From Streptomyces sp. SM10 (GTDB taxonomy: Bacteria > Actinomycetota > Actinomycetes > Streptomycetales > Streptomycetaceae): DNA of 64,000 nucleotides. Shown here piece by piece: positions 43,034 to 51,631 of this stretch. Numbering within the stretch: the stretch's first letter is position 1; each line of letters opens with the position of its first letter. A program made the position numbers and the translations under genes. Where the stretch lies: contig NZ_NEUF01000068.1 of the NCBI RefSeq assembly GCF_002910915.1, forward strand, positions 310,001-374,000, read 5' to 3'. The notes beneath the pieces are model-generated. The model saw nothing but the letters and a program-made list of their open reading frames with translations, was not told the DNA's origin and did no database searches.

Positions 43034-43729
43034 TCAGGCGAGGGCGGTCCGGCACTCCGGGTGACCCCAGCCACTCGGATTCTTCGCGATCATGTCCTTG
43101 GCCGCATAGGGCTTGCCGCACGCGCACCGGCCCGCGAACTTCGCCCGGATGGTGCCTGTGCCTCCTGCGCGCGGCTTGCCCGTGGACCCGCTCTTCGCCC
43201 CGGCACCGGCCGCGCGGCCCTTGGTCGAGCGGGCAGGGGCCGGCACGGGCATGCCGGCGGTGCCGTACGCCGTCCCCGCCGCCTGCTGCGAGACGGCCAC
43301 CTCACTGGCGGCCTGGTCGGCCAGGGCGTTGAGCGGGTCGCCGTCCACCTGGTGCGCCGGCACGTAGCGGAAGCTCACACTGCGGCTGCTCAGCAGCTCG
43401 TCGATGCCGACCACCAGCTCACGGTTGGCGACCGGCTTGCCCGCCGACGTCTTCCAGCCGTTGCGCTTCCACCCCGGAAGCCACTTGGTCACCGCGTTCA
43501 TCGCGTACTGCGAGTCCATGCGCACCTCGACGGGAACGGCCGGGTCGGTCGACCTCAGCAGTTCCAGCAGAGCGGTGAGCTCGGCGACGTTGTTGGTCGC
43601 GGTGCCCAGCGGGCCCGCCTCCCACCGTCGGGGGTTCCCCTGGTCATCGGCCACGACCCACGCCCAGGCGGCTGGTCCCGGATTGCCCTTCGATGCCCCG
43701 TCACACGCGGCGATGATGCGCTCGTCCAT
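43034..43729 (-). CDS. Ribonuclease HI with C-terminal extension
   Basis: A 231-residue protein. Residues about 1-140 are RNase HI: ACDGASKGNPGPAAWAW (first catalytic Asp), NNVAELTALLELL (Glu), VRMDSQYAMNAVTKW (second Asp) and ALADQAASE (last Asp). It cuts RNA in RNA:DNA hybrids. A low-complexity Ala/Gly/Ser linker (about 150-195) leads to a cysteine-containing end, KFAGRCACGKPYAAKDMIAK and HPECRTALA, which may be a small zinc knuckle. Start at 43,729; an in-frame ATG 12 bases upstream is also possible. Confidence 0.87.
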   Translation of the reverse strand: MDERIIAACDGASKGNPGPAAWAWVVADDQGNPRRWEAGPLGTATNNVAELTALLELLRSTDPAVPVEVRMDSQYAMNAVTKWLPGWKRNGWKTSAGKPVANRELVVGIDELLSSRSVSFRYVPAHQVDGDPLNALADQAASEVAVSQQAAGTAYGTAGMPVPAPARSTKGRAAGAGAKSGSTGKPRAGGTGTIRAKFAGRCACGKPYAAKDMIAKNPSGWGHPECRTALA

Positions 43730-43755
43730 GCCCCCGATCATGCCAGCCCGGAGGG

Positions 43756-43851
43756 TCAGGGCACGATCGAGTCGATGTAGCCGCCGTCCACCCGTACGGC
43801 CGCACCCGTGGTGGCCGACGCCTGCGGGGAGCTCAGGTGGACGACGACTCC
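43756..43851 (-). pseudogene. C-terminal remnant of a short-chain dehydrogenase (SDR)
   Basis: The minus strand encodes VVVHLSSPQASATTGAAVRV then DGGYIDSIVP and a TGA at 43,756, the typical end of a classical SDR enzyme (the V.GG segment after the active site). No Rossmann motif or YxxxK site is found upstream in any frame before the cyclophilin gene. Only about 31 residues remain of an enzyme of about 250. Confidence 0.65.
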
Positions 43852-43909
43852 CCACCCTGACACTCCGGGGGCGAAGGCGCCTTCCGGCCGGTGCGGTCAG
43901 CACACGACG

Positions 43910-43949
43910 CGGGGCTCCCGGCCGGAGGAAGAACCGGCAGGGAGCCCCG
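43910..43949 (-). terminator. Terminator hairpin downstream of cyclophilin gene
   Basis: CGGGGCTCCC (43,910-43,919) pairs with GGGAGCCCCG (43,940-43,949), with an additional inner GCCGG/CCGGC pairing, just after the cyclophilin stop. Confidence 0.8.
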
Positions 43950-43958
43950 TCCCGTGCG

Positions 43959-44456
43959 TCAGAGAACGCCGGACGCCGAGACGGCGATCTGCGCCTTGGT
44001 CCTGCCGGACGAGGAGCCCAGGGACTCGATCTTGCGGACGAGCTTCATGCTGTCGTCGTCGGCGACCTCGCCGAACACGACGTGCTTGCCGTCCAGCCAC
44101 GGGGTGAGGACCGTGGTGATGAAGAACTGCGAACCGTTGCTGTTCGGTCCGGCGTTGGCCATGGAGAGCAGGCCCGGCTTGTTGTGCTTCAGGGTGAAGT
44201 TCTCGTCGGCGAACTTCTCGCCGTAGATGCTCTTGCCGCCGGTGCCGTCGCCCCGGGTGAAGTCACCGCCCTGGAGCATGAAGTCCGGGATGACACGGTG
44301 GAACGGCGAGCCGGCGTAGCCGAAGCCCTTCTCACCGGTGGCGAGCGCACGGAAGTTCTCCGCGGTCTTGGGGGCCACGTCGTCGAACAGGTTGAACACG
44401 ATCCGCCCGGCGGGCTGGTCGTCGATGGTGATGTCGAAAAACGCCTTGATGGTCAT
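43959..44456 (-). CDS. Cyclophilin-type peptidyl-prolyl cis-trans isomerase
   Basis: A 165-residue single-domain cyclophilin, the usual size, without signal peptide, so cytoplasmic. Active-site residues are visible: [20 protein letters not shown] (catalytic Arg and Phe, Gln), [15 protein letters not shown] and [12 protein letters not shown]. It speeds proline isomerisation during protein folding. The ATG at 44,456 gives the standard MTIKAFFDI start; an upstream in-frame start would add non-conserved residues. Confidence 0.94.
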   Translation of the reverse strand: MTIKAFFDITIDDQPAGRIVFNLFDDVAPKTAENFRALATGEKGFGYAGSPFHRVIPDFMLQGGDFTRGDGTGGKSIYGEKFADENFTLKHNKPGLLSMANAGPNSNGSQFFITTVLTPWLDGKHVVFGEVADDDSMKLVRKIESLGSSSGRTKAQIAVSASGVL

Positions 44457-44531
44457 GAGCCCATCCTGACATCCTCCGGCGCTCCCCGATGCACAGGCCC
44501 CGCCCCCGCGGGCGCCTCGGGAAACACGGAT

Positions 44532-44566
44532 ACGGCGTACCACGGGGGTGAGCCGTGGTACGCCGT
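44532..44566 (-). terminator. Very strong hairpin downstream of the lamin-tail gene
   Basis: ACGGCGTACCACGG (44,532-44,545) pairs perfectly with CCGTGGTACGCCGT (44,553-44,566) over a 7-base loop. Confidence 0.85.
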
Positions 44567-44609
44567 CACGTCAGTCAGGGAGAACGCCGCTTCTCCCTAC
44601 CGCCGGCGT

Positions 44610-45095
44610 TCAGCGGTGGCCGCCGTGCTGGTTGCGTCCCCAGGACTTGGAGTCGACCTTGTTCCCGCGGTTGTCGCGGAGCGTGGCGGTGTCCCTGTTG
44701 TCCCAGACGTAGTTGCGGCGGTCCTGGTACACGTCGTGGCGGGTGTCGCGGCCGACACCGGTGTGGACGCGGACGGAGGAACGGGCGGGCAGCCGCAGGT
44801 CGAACCTGTAGGTGCGACGGCTCTCGTCACTGAGGGTCCAGCCGCGCAGGTTGACCGCGTGACGGCTGGTGTTGGTGACGGTGACCCACTCGGCGTTCAG
44901 GCTCCGGTTGGAGCCGTTGTCGCGACCGGGGCTGTCGTACTGGACCTTGCCCAGGACGACGGCCGAGCGCTGGGCCGGCCGGTCGTGGCCGTGGCCGTGA
45001 CCCCGGCCATCGGCCGTGGCCGGCAGGGCCGCTGCGGCGAGCAGGGCGCCCGAGGCGAGAACGGTGGCGGTGATCCGTCGTGCGGAACGGGACAT
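44610..45095 (-). CDS. Secreted lamin-tail-domain (LTD) protein
   Basis: A 161-residue secreted protein. A signal peptide (about 1-29) ends at PATADG, followed by a His/Gly-rich stretch (GRGHGHGHD). The remainder is an LTD-type immunoglobulin-like domain: LGKVQYDSPG, NAEWVTVTNTSRHAVNLRGW, TLSDESRRTYRF and the end RDNRGNKVDSKSWG. Such small LTD proteins are common in Streptomyces and of unknown function, possibly nucleic acid or surface binding. Confidence 0.85.
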   Translation of the reverse strand: MSRSARRITATVLASGALLAAAALPATADGRGHGHGHDRPAQRSAVVLGKVQYDSPGRDNGSNRSLNAEWVTVTNTSRHAVNLRGWTLSDESRRTYRFDLRLPARSSVRVHTGVGRDTRHDVYQDRRNYVWDNRDTATLRDNRGNKVDSKSWGRNQHGGHR

Positions 45096-45436
45096 GGAAA
45101 CCCCTCATCATGCAGGCCCGGAATGGAGTCCCGGGCGTTTTCCGACCTCGGCGTCGTGCCGAGAACGCAAACTTTGTCCCGCTTTCGAGGTGGCCGAAAG
45201 GTGCCCCGGTTCGTGTGACAAAGTGCGGACATTTCTGTCACACACAACTGCACCCGGCACGGACTCCGGCGGTCGTAGACCTGTCAACCGTTGATCGTTG
45301 CACCGACCCTTTCGGGGGACCGCCCGCCTGGTCATGGCGCCCCATTCACCCCGCCTCCGCCCTCCCGGGCGCCCCGGCCGGGACCGCGCGGATCCGTGTA
45401 ACAGAACGGACAGCGCTTACCTGGACAGACATTCCA
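45096..45436. promoter_or_regulatory. Intergenic region upstream of LTD gene with a long-spaced inverted repeat
   Basis: This 341-base gap holds the promoter of the minus-strand LTD gene. GTGTGACA (45,213-45,220) and TGTCACAC (45,236-45,243) form a perfect 8-base inverted repeat with a 15-base spacer in an A+T-richer island, a possible operator. No gene is supported. Confidence 0.5.
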
Positions 45437-45679
45437 TTACCGCCTGGAAAGGTACTCATGCGTTCGAGCCTTGAGCGCCCACCGCGAGGGGCCGAGGCGG
45501 GCGCGCTGCCCGCCGCTGGTGACCAGCGCGTTCACCGGCGCCATCGGATCCAGCGCCATCGTCCTGGCCAGCAGGATGCCCACGGCCAGCGGGAGCAGGG
45601 TCACGGCCAGCGCCGTGCCGGCGCCGGCGAGGGTGTGGATACGGGGGCGCGTCGGCGCGTCGGGGACCATGCCCTCCAT
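45437..45679 (-). CDS. Small putative membrane protein, doubtful
   Basis: An 80-residue frame with one hydrophobic segment (ALAVTLLPLAVGILLARTMAL, about residues 23-43) after a Pro/Arg-rich start. No family is recognised and the ribosome site is poor (GGAGG only 2 bases before an internal ATG at 45,670). The C-terminal half looks like out-of-frame GC-rich sequence. It may be a fragment or not a gene. Confidence 0.3.
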   Translation of the reverse strand: MEGMVPDAPTRPRIHTLAGAGTALAVTLLPLAVGILLARTMALDPMAPVNALVTSGGQRARLGPSRWALKARTHEYLSRR

Positions 45680-45758
45680 TCGACCGGCTGCGCCCCGCCC
45701 CGGGATCCGGGCACGTACTCAGACACACCGCTCCCCCGTACTCAGCCCACAGGGGCGG

Positions 45759-46187
45759 TCATGCCCCCTCGGGGCCGGACGCGGGGCCCCAGTGGGAGAA
45801 GCGGGGCAGCCACTTGACCCGGTAATCGGCGTGCCCGGCGTGCTCGGCCGCCATCTGCCGGACGACGAAGCCGAGGCCGACGGCGCGACCCGAGGAGAAG
45901 TCCTGGGCCGGGCGGTCGGTGTCCAGGGCTGCGATCTCCTCGTACTCGTCCAGGAGGACCCTGGAGGTCTCGATACGCCGCAGGGTCCGCGCCGGGTCCT
46001 GGAAGGCGATGTGCCGGTCGTAGCCGCGCGACCGCACGACGAACGCGATGCCACTCGTGCGGTCGTGCACCTCACCGGGTGCTTCGGCCGGCATTCGCCA
46101 GCCGTCGCCGCCCGCCTCCCGCGCGAGGTGCTCCTCCTCCGCGAGGCGCGCCCGCACGAAGGCCAACAGTTCCGCGTTCTCTGCCAT
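45759..46187 (-). CDS. DUF6221 family protein
   Basis: A 142-residue cytoplasmic protein. It shows the DUF6221 pattern: LLAFVRARLAEEEHLA at the N-terminus, HIAFQDPARTLRRIETSRVLLDEY in the middle and AGHADYRVKWLP near the end. These proteins occur in many copies in Streptomyces, often beside mobile or regulatory genes, and have no known function. Confidence 0.8.
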   Translation of the reverse strand: MAENAELLAFVRARLAEEEHLAREAGGDGWRMPAEAPGEVHDRTSGIAFVVRSRGYDRHIAFQDPARTLRRIETSRVLLDEYEEIAALDTDRPAQDFSSGRAVGLGFVVRQMAAEHAGHADYRVKWLPRFSHWGPASGPEGA

Positions 46188-46354
46188 CTGGTTCCGAATC
46201 CTTCTCCGTCACAGACCGCAGCGGCAGGCCCGCCCACCGCCACGGACCCGTTCTGCCCGACCAGCAGAGGATGCCTCACCGGCCTGCCGTCGGCGCATTC
46301 CGCACCGTCCGCGTTCCGCATGACGGACACCCACACGGCCGTGACCGGCGACGG

Positions 46355-48799
46355 TCAGGGTGTCGGGGCCCGGCGGGCGGCCATGAGCAGCGCGATGTCG
46401 TCGGGCCTGTCCTCGGCCTGCCGTGCCTGCCCGATGATCTGGTCCGCACTGTCGGCGAGCGGCATGTGGCCGACCGCGGCCAGGGTGCTGCGCAGACGCT
46501 CGATGCCCTCGTCGATGTCCGTGCCCGCCTTCTCCACCAGCCCGTCCGTGAAGAGGGCCAGGACCGCACCCGGGCCGAGTTGCAGCTCCGTGACGGGGTA
46601 GGAGGCTTCCGGGTCGACTCCGAGCACCACGCCCCCGGGCAGGTCCAGGACCTCGGTCCGGCCGTCGGCGTGCCGCAGGACGGGCTGCGGGTGCCCGGCG
46701 CGCACGGCCAGGGTGGCACCGGTGACGGGGTCGAGCAGCACGTAGCAGCAGCTGGCGAACTGGCCGGGGTCGAGTCCGATGAGCAGCCGGTTGGTGGCGC
46801 TCATGATCTCCTGCGGGGCGTGCCCGATGAGGGCGAAGGCCCTGACCGCGCTGCGGATCTGCCCCATCGTGGCGGCCGCGGCGACACCATGTCCCTGGAC
46901 GTCCCCGATGACGAGGGCGAGTCCGCTGCCGGTCTCGATGACGTCGTACCAGTCGCCCCCGATCTCGATGTCCTGGGTGCCGGAGAGATAGCGGCCGACG
47001 GTGTCGACCTGGTCGACGACCGGCAGCCGGTGGGGCAGCAGGGCGTCCTGCAGTCCCCGGGCGAGCGCGGCCTCGGTGTCGTAGCGCTGGGCGCGCTGGA
47101 GCGCCTGGGCGATGAGCCCGGCCAGCGCGGTGAGCACGGTGCGCTCCTCCGGACTGAAGCCGCGGGACTGGTCGAATCCGAGGATGCACGACCCCACGGG
47201 GCGGCCCGAGGCGATCAGCGGCAGGAAGGCCCGGGCTCCGACACTCGTGTCCATGGGGATGCCGGGGTAGGCCTCACCCAGCTGCTCCATGGACTCGAAG
47301 AACAGCGGCCGCCCGGTCGTGAGCGTCTCCACGCCCGGAATGTGGGTGTCGAGGCCGACTCCGTCGAACCGGTCGAGGAAGCCGCGGGGGAAGCCGGTCT
47401 CCCAGGCCAGGTAGAGGCGCCCCTCGTTCTGGAGGTAGATGGCCAGCTGTCTGCCTCCGAAGGCCGGCAGCAGTTCCTCCGTGACCACGGCCGAGACCTG
47501 ACGGGCCGTGACGGCCTCCGTCAGCGCGATGGCCAGCGCGACCGGCCGGTACAGGACGGTGGAGCGGTCGGCCGGTGAGCCGAGTTCCTCTCCGGGGGTG
47601 GTGCGGGACTCGTCGGGTGTGCGCCCGGGCCGGCTCGCGGGGCTGAGAGAGATCGTGACCCCGTCGCGGCCGGGGAACAGCGCCACGGACAGCCACTGCG
47701 CCGGGGTGCGCCGGGCGAGGAAGTACACGGGGTCGTCGGAGAACAGGGCCGCCCGGCGGTGATCCTCGTAGGCCGGGTCCGCGAGCCAGGGCAGCGCCTC
47801 CCCGAGGAGCCGCCCGGTCAGTTCCGCACCGCGGTGGCCGAGGAGCTCCTCGGCCTCGCGGTTGGCGTAGGTGATCCGCCCGAGCCGGTCGTGGGAGAGC
47901 AGTCCGCGCGGGATCCGGTCGGCGGCGTCCGGGACGACGGGGCCCGCACCGCGGTCGAACAGCACACAGCTCAGCCTGCCGGCCCGCCCGTCGTGCTCCC
48001 CGTGGCCCGAGAGCTCGAGGAGCAGCGGGCGGCCGCCGGGCCCCCAGAGCCGCATGCGGCGCACATGGGGCTCCGCCGACCTCGAGGCCCTGCTCCCCAG
48101 CGTCCAGAGTCCGTAGAGGTCCTCGGGCAGCAGCCGCGCCGTCAGGGTCTCCATGGACAGCGCCGGCGCGTCGGTCGGTCGGAGGCCCAGGATCTCGTGC
48201 GTGTCGTCGTCCGCGGTGACGGCTCCGGTGCCCGTGTCCCACTCGAAGTGTCCGACACGCAACGGCCGGGCCGTGCCCGTCGGGAGCCGTACGGGCAGGG
48301 GGGCGCCGTCCCACAGGGCGGGGCCGTCCTGCGCGGCGATGTCGGTGCCGAGCCGAGCGGCGACGGCTTCCATGCGGCGCCGGTCCGCGCCGCCGACCGG
48401 CACGCCCCGGGTGGCGTAGCGCAGCACGACGAGTACGCCCACGGGGGTGGTCCCGTCGGAGACGGGCGCGTAGAGCGACCCGAACGGGAACGGAAGGCCC
48501 GCCATCAGCTGCGGGAAGCGGCGCATGGCCTCCTCCGCGTCGCCCAGGTAGACCGGCCGGTTCGAGCGGTAGGCCTCGGCCACCGGGAAGGGCCGGTTCA
48601 CGTGCATCCGCCACCAGGGACGCAGCAGTGGGCCCGGCAGCCCCGCGAGCACGGCCATCAGCAGGAGGCCGGGGGTCCGGGAGCGCAGGTAGACGCTGCC
48701 CGCGTACCCACCGACGGCGTCGACGGCGCTCACCACGGCCTGGGCGAGCACCAGCGACAGCCCGTCGGGCGTTCGGCTGCCATCGGGGCTCCAGGTCAC
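46355..48799 (-). CDS. PAS/GAF-domain SpoIIE-type PP2C phosphatase
   Basis: An 814-residue signalling phosphatase. An N-terminal GAF-like region (about 10-175) is followed by PAS-like segments (TGAVTADDDTHEILGLRPTD; RIPRGLLSHDRLGRITYANRE), a GAF domain (about 400-545) and a C-terminal SpoIIE domain. The metal residues are visible in IGGDWYDVIETG and VIGDVQGHGVAAAATMG, and in LALFTDGLVEKAG. These enzymes dephosphorylate anti-anti-sigma factors. GTG at 48,799 is the likely start; further upstream the frame is non-coding in style. No obvious partner lies alongside. Confidence 0.86.
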   Translation of the reverse strand: MTWSPDGSRTPDGLSLVLAQAVVSAVDAVGGYAGSVYLRSRTPGLLLMAVLAGLPGPLLRPWWRMHVNRPFPVAEAYRSNRPVYLGDAEEAMRRFPQLMAGLPFPFGSLYAPVSDGTTPVGVLVVLRYATRGVPVGGADRRRMEAVAARLGTDIAAQDGPALWDGAPLPVRLPTGTARPLRVGHFEWDTGTGAVTADDDTHEILGLRPTDAPALSMETLTARLLPEDLYGLWTLGSRASRSAEPHVRRMRLWGPGGRPLLLELSGHGEHDGRAGRLSCVLFDRGAGPVVPDAADRIPRGLLSHDRLGRITYANREAEELLGHRGAELTGRLLGEALPWLADPAYEDHRRAALFSDDPVYFLARRTPAQWLSVALFPGRDGVTISLSPASRPGRTPDESRTTPGEELGSPADRSTVLYRPVALAIALTEAVTARQVSAVVTEELLPAFGGRQLAIYLQNEGRLYLAWETGFPRGFLDRFDGVGLDTHIPGVETLTTGRPLFFESMEQLGEAYPGIPMDTSVGARAFLPLIASGRPVGSCILGFDQSRGFSPEERTVLTALAGLIAQALQRAQRYDTEAALARGLQDALLPHRLPVVDQVDTVGRYLSGTQDIEIGGDWYDVIETGSGLALVIGDVQGHGVAAAATMGQIRSAVRAFALIGHAPQEIMSATNRLLIGLDPGQFASCCYVLLDPVTGATLAVRAGHPQPVLRHADGRTEVLDLPGGVVLGVDPEASYPVTELQLGPGAVLALFTDGLVEKAGTDIDEGIERLRSTLAAVGHMPLADSADQIIGQARQAEDRPDDIALLMAARRAPTP

Positions 48800-48855
48800 A
48801 CTGCCAGGATGCGCACCCCGGCGCGGGTGCGCATGTGCTCGGCATGCACCGATCC

Positions 48856-49770
48856 TCAGGTACCGGCGGGGACCGACGGCTCCGTGCCCGCCCGCGCGCA
48901 CACCGAGGCGGCGGCCGCGGAGGCGAAGGACAGCAGGTCCCGCACCTCGTCAGGCTCCGGATGAGCGGTGAAGGAGCCCTGCGCGCACATCCGGCTCAGC
49001 AGACCCGCGGCGAACGCGTCGCCTGCGCCGATCGTGTTGACGACCTCGGCCGGTACGGCCGCGACCGACACCGGAGGTGCCGACGCGGTGTACGCCGTGC
49101 TGCCCCGGGCGCCCCGGGTGAGGACCACCAGGCGTCCCCCGGCCGCGAGTGTCCGGCAGGTCTCCTCCGGGTCCGTGCCCGGCCACAGCTGCTCCAGGTC
49201 CTCGTCGCTGGCCTTGACGACATGGGCGAGGCCGCACAGGTCGCGCAGGGCGGCCGAGCCGTGGTCCGCGCCCAGGGTGCGGTCCCGGCGGACGTTGGGG
49301 TCGACCACGAGGAGGGTGCGTCCCGCGGCCGCGAGAGCCGCGGCCCGGACGACCGACGCGGCGGGTTCGACGACCGCGGCGAGGCCGCCGACGTACACGG
49401 CGCCGAACCCCGCGGTCCGCGCGGAGAGATCGGGCAGCCGGAACGTCGCCGTGTCCTGGAGATGGAAGTGGTAGCCGGTGCCTCCGGTGCCCGGCTCGGC
49501 GACGGCCAGCGCGGTGGGCAGGCCGGAACGTCCGCAGAGCGTGAGGTCGACCCCCGCCGACCGGAGCGTGGCTTCGATCATGCGGGCGAACCCGTCGCCG
49601 CCCAGGCCGCCGGCGAAGGCGGCCGGGGTGCCCAGCCTGGCCAGTCCGACGGCGACGTTGGCCGGGGCCCCGCCGAACTGGGCCGCCCGTACGCCGCCGT
49701 CCCCGGCCACGGGTACGAGGTCGACGAGGGCCTCGCCGATCACCAGGACGGAGCCGGGGCCGCCCGTCAC
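48856..49770 (-). CDS. PfkB-family carbohydrate kinase (fructokinase-like)
   Basis: A 304-residue sugar kinase. The N-terminal VLVIGEALVDLVP and the GGAPANVAVGLARLG substrate segment are fructokinase-like; the C-terminal anion hole and base are in VVNTIGAGDAFAAGLL (Asp). It phosphorylates a ketose such as fructose. GTG at 49,770 overlaps the stop of the dehydrogenase gene by 4 bases, and it is the last gene of the polyol operon. In the pathway it would act on the ketose made by the dehydrogenase. Confidence 0.9.
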   Translation of the reverse strand: MTGGPGSVLVIGEALVDLVPVAGDGGVRAAQFGGAPANVAVGLARLGTPAAFAGGLGGDGFARMIEATLRSAGVDLTLCGRSGLPTALAVAEPGTGGTGYHFHLQDTATFRLPDLSARTAGFGAVYVGGLAAVVEPAASVVRAAALAAAGRTLLVVDPNVRRDRTLGADHGSAALRDLCGLAHVVKASDEDLEQLWPGTDPEETCRTLAAGGRLVVLTRGARGSTAYTASAPPVSVAAVPAEVVNTIGAGDAFAAGLLSRMCAQGSFTAHPEPDEVRDLLSFASAAAASVCARAGTEPSVPAGT

Positions 49771-50756
49771 GGCTCGACCACGATCTTGCGGCCGATGCCC
49801 GCCTTGAAGCGGTCGATCGCCTGCGGGTACCGGTCCAGCGGCAGCCGGTCGCTGATGAAGACCGCCGGGTCGAGCACCCCGCCGGCGAAGAGGGAGGCGG
49901 CGCGTTCGTAGCTGTGCAGGACGGCCATCGAACCGGTGATGGTGATCTCCTGGTTGTAGATGCGGTAGGGCTCGATGACCGCCGTCGTGGCGTAGTCGGC
50001 CACTCCGAACTGGAGGAAGGTGCCGCCCTTGGCGACACGGCCCAGGCCGTCCTGGATGGCAGCCGCGTTGCCCGTCGCGTCGATGACGACGTCCCAGCCG
50101 CCGGGGCGGTCGAGCTCGTCGGCCCCCGCGGCCGACCGGGAGCAGCCGAGACGCCCTGCCGTGGCGAGCCGTTCGGGGTTGACGTCGAGGACGTCCACGC
50201 CTGCCGCCCCGGTGCGCTTGGCGAGCTCCAGCATCATCAGGCCCATGGTGCCGGAGCCGTAGATCAGCACCTCGGCGCCGAGGGTGCTGTTCAGTACGTC
50301 GTAGCCCCGGACCGCGCAGGACAGCGGCTCGATCAGGGCCGCGTCCTTCACGTCGATGTGTTCGGGCAGCCGGACGCAGTTGGCGACGGGCGCCACGGCG
50401 TACTCCGCGGCGCCGCCGGAGACGGTGACGCCGATGGCCGCCCAGCGTTCGCAGAGGTTGCCGCGTCCGCTGCGGCAGTAGCGGCACTCGTGGCAGTGCA
50501 GGGAGGGGTCGACGGCGACGCGGTCGCCGACGGCCAGCTCCGTGACGTCGCGTCCGACGCCGACGATCTCCCCGGCGAACTCATGGCCCGGGACGAGAGG
50601 CAGGGTGGGTGCGAACTCGCCCTGCAGGATGTGCAGATCGGTGCCGCAGAGCCCGCACGAGGCGACGGAGACGACGACCTCGCGCGGTCCGGGCGTGGGG
50701 TCGGGGACGGTGGTGACGGAGACCTTGCCGGGGGCTTCGACGATCGCTGCCCGCAT
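49767..50756 (-). CDS. Zinc-dependent polyol/alcohol dehydrogenase (MDR family)
   Basis: A 329-residue medium-chain dehydrogenase. Catalytic zinc ligands are in SCGLCGTDLH (Cys) and PGHEFAG (His-Glu); the structural zinc site is CHECRYCRSGRGNLC. The NAD-binding glycines are in LIYGSGTMGLMM. It likely oxidises a sugar alcohol (sorbitol, mannitol or arabitol) to a ketose. It overlaps the kinase gene by 4 bases and meets the permease gene at 50,756. Confidence 0.9.
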   Translation of the reverse strand: MRAAIVEAPGKVSVTTVPDPTPGPREVVVSVASCGLCGTDLHILQGEFAPTLPLVPGHEFAGEIVGVGRDVTELAVGDRVAVDPSLHCHECRYCRSGRGNLCERWAAIGVTVSGGAAEYAVAPVANCVRLPEHIDVKDAALIEPLSCAVRGYDVLNSTLGAEVLIYGSGTMGLMMLELAKRTGAAGVDVLDVNPERLATAGRLGCSRSAAGADELDRPGGWDVVIDATGNAAAIQDGLGRVAKGGTFLQFGVADYATTAVIEPYRIYNQEITITGSMAVLHSYERAASLFAGGVLDPAVFISDRLPLDRYPQAIDRFKAGIGRKIVVEP

Positions 50757-51631
50757 TATTTCACTGCTCCCAGAGACAGGCCCTGGACGAGTTTGTCCTG
50801 GGCGGCGTAGCCGGCGGCGAGCACCGGCAGGGACACGACGACGGACGCGGCGCACAGCTGGGCCAGGAAGAGACCCTGGCTGGTGACGAATCCGGTGAGG
50901 AAGACGGGTGCGGTCTGGGCGACGACGCCGGTGAGCACCCGCGCGAAGAGCAGTTCGTTCCAGCTGAAGATGAAACAGATCAGCGCGGTGGCCGCGATGC
51001 CCGGTGCGGCCATGGGTGCGACGACCCGGGCCAGGACGGTCGGCAGCCGCGCGCCGTCGACCTGGGCGGCCTCGATGACGGACACCGGGACGTCGGCCAG
51101 GAAGGACTGCATCATCCAGACGGCGATCGGCAGGTTCATCGAGGTGTAGAGCAGGACGAGGAGCCAGATGTTGTCCAGCAGCCCGGCGTTCTTGGCGAAC
51201 AGGTAGACGGGCAGGAGCCCGGCGACGACGGGCAGCATCTTCGTGGAGAGGAAGAAGAACATCACGTCCGTCCACTTGCGTACCCGCCGTATGGACAGCG
51301 CGTACGCCGCGGGGAGCGCCAGCAGGAGCACCAGGAGGGTGGAGAAGACGGATGCGCCCAGGGAGTTGAGCAGGGGCGGCCACGGGGTGACGCCGCTGTC
51401 GGCGCCGAAGAAGGCCTTGTAGCCGTCGAGGGTGAGCGGCGCGAAGAGCGAGGGCGGATTGGTCGCGGCGTCGGACTCGGCGTGCAGCGAGGTCAGCAGC
51501 ATCCACAGTGCGGGCAGGCAGAAGGCCAGTCCCGCGGCCCAGGCCAGCAGGCCGAGGACCAGGGAGCGTCGCTTGGCCCGCCGCAGGACGCGTCGCGCGG
51601 ACGGGGCGGGCGCGGGGACGGTCGTGGTCAT
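50756..51631 (-). CDS. MalG-type ABC permease (polyol importer)
   Basis: A 291-residue inner permease with about six transmembrane spans; the first is LGLLAWAAGLAFCLPALWML (about 27-46). The EAA loop contacting the ATPase is EAAQVDGARLPTVLARVVAPMAAPG. Its TAA stop touches the dehydrogenase start. It pairs with the MalF-type permease upstream. Confidence 0.9.
   Translation of the reverse strand: MTTTVPAPAPSARRVLRRAKRRSLVLGLLAWAAGLAFCLPALWMLLTSLHAESDAATNPPSLFAPLTLDGYKAFFGADSGVTPWPPLLNSLGASVFSTLLVLLLALPAAYALSIRRVRKWTDVMFFFLSTKMLPVVAGLLPVYLFAKNAGLLDNIWLLVLLYTSMNLPIAVWMMQSFLADVPVSVIEAAQVDGARLPTVLARVVAPMAAPGIAATALICFIFSWNELLFARVLTGVVAQTAPVFLTGFVTSQGLFLAQLCAASVVVSLPVLAAGYAAQDKLVQGLSLGAVK

Noticed and set aside
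45437..45679. Small hydrophobic frame as a firm membrane protein gene
   Set aside because: No family, poor ribosome site and a doubtful second half; kept only as a low-confidence entry.
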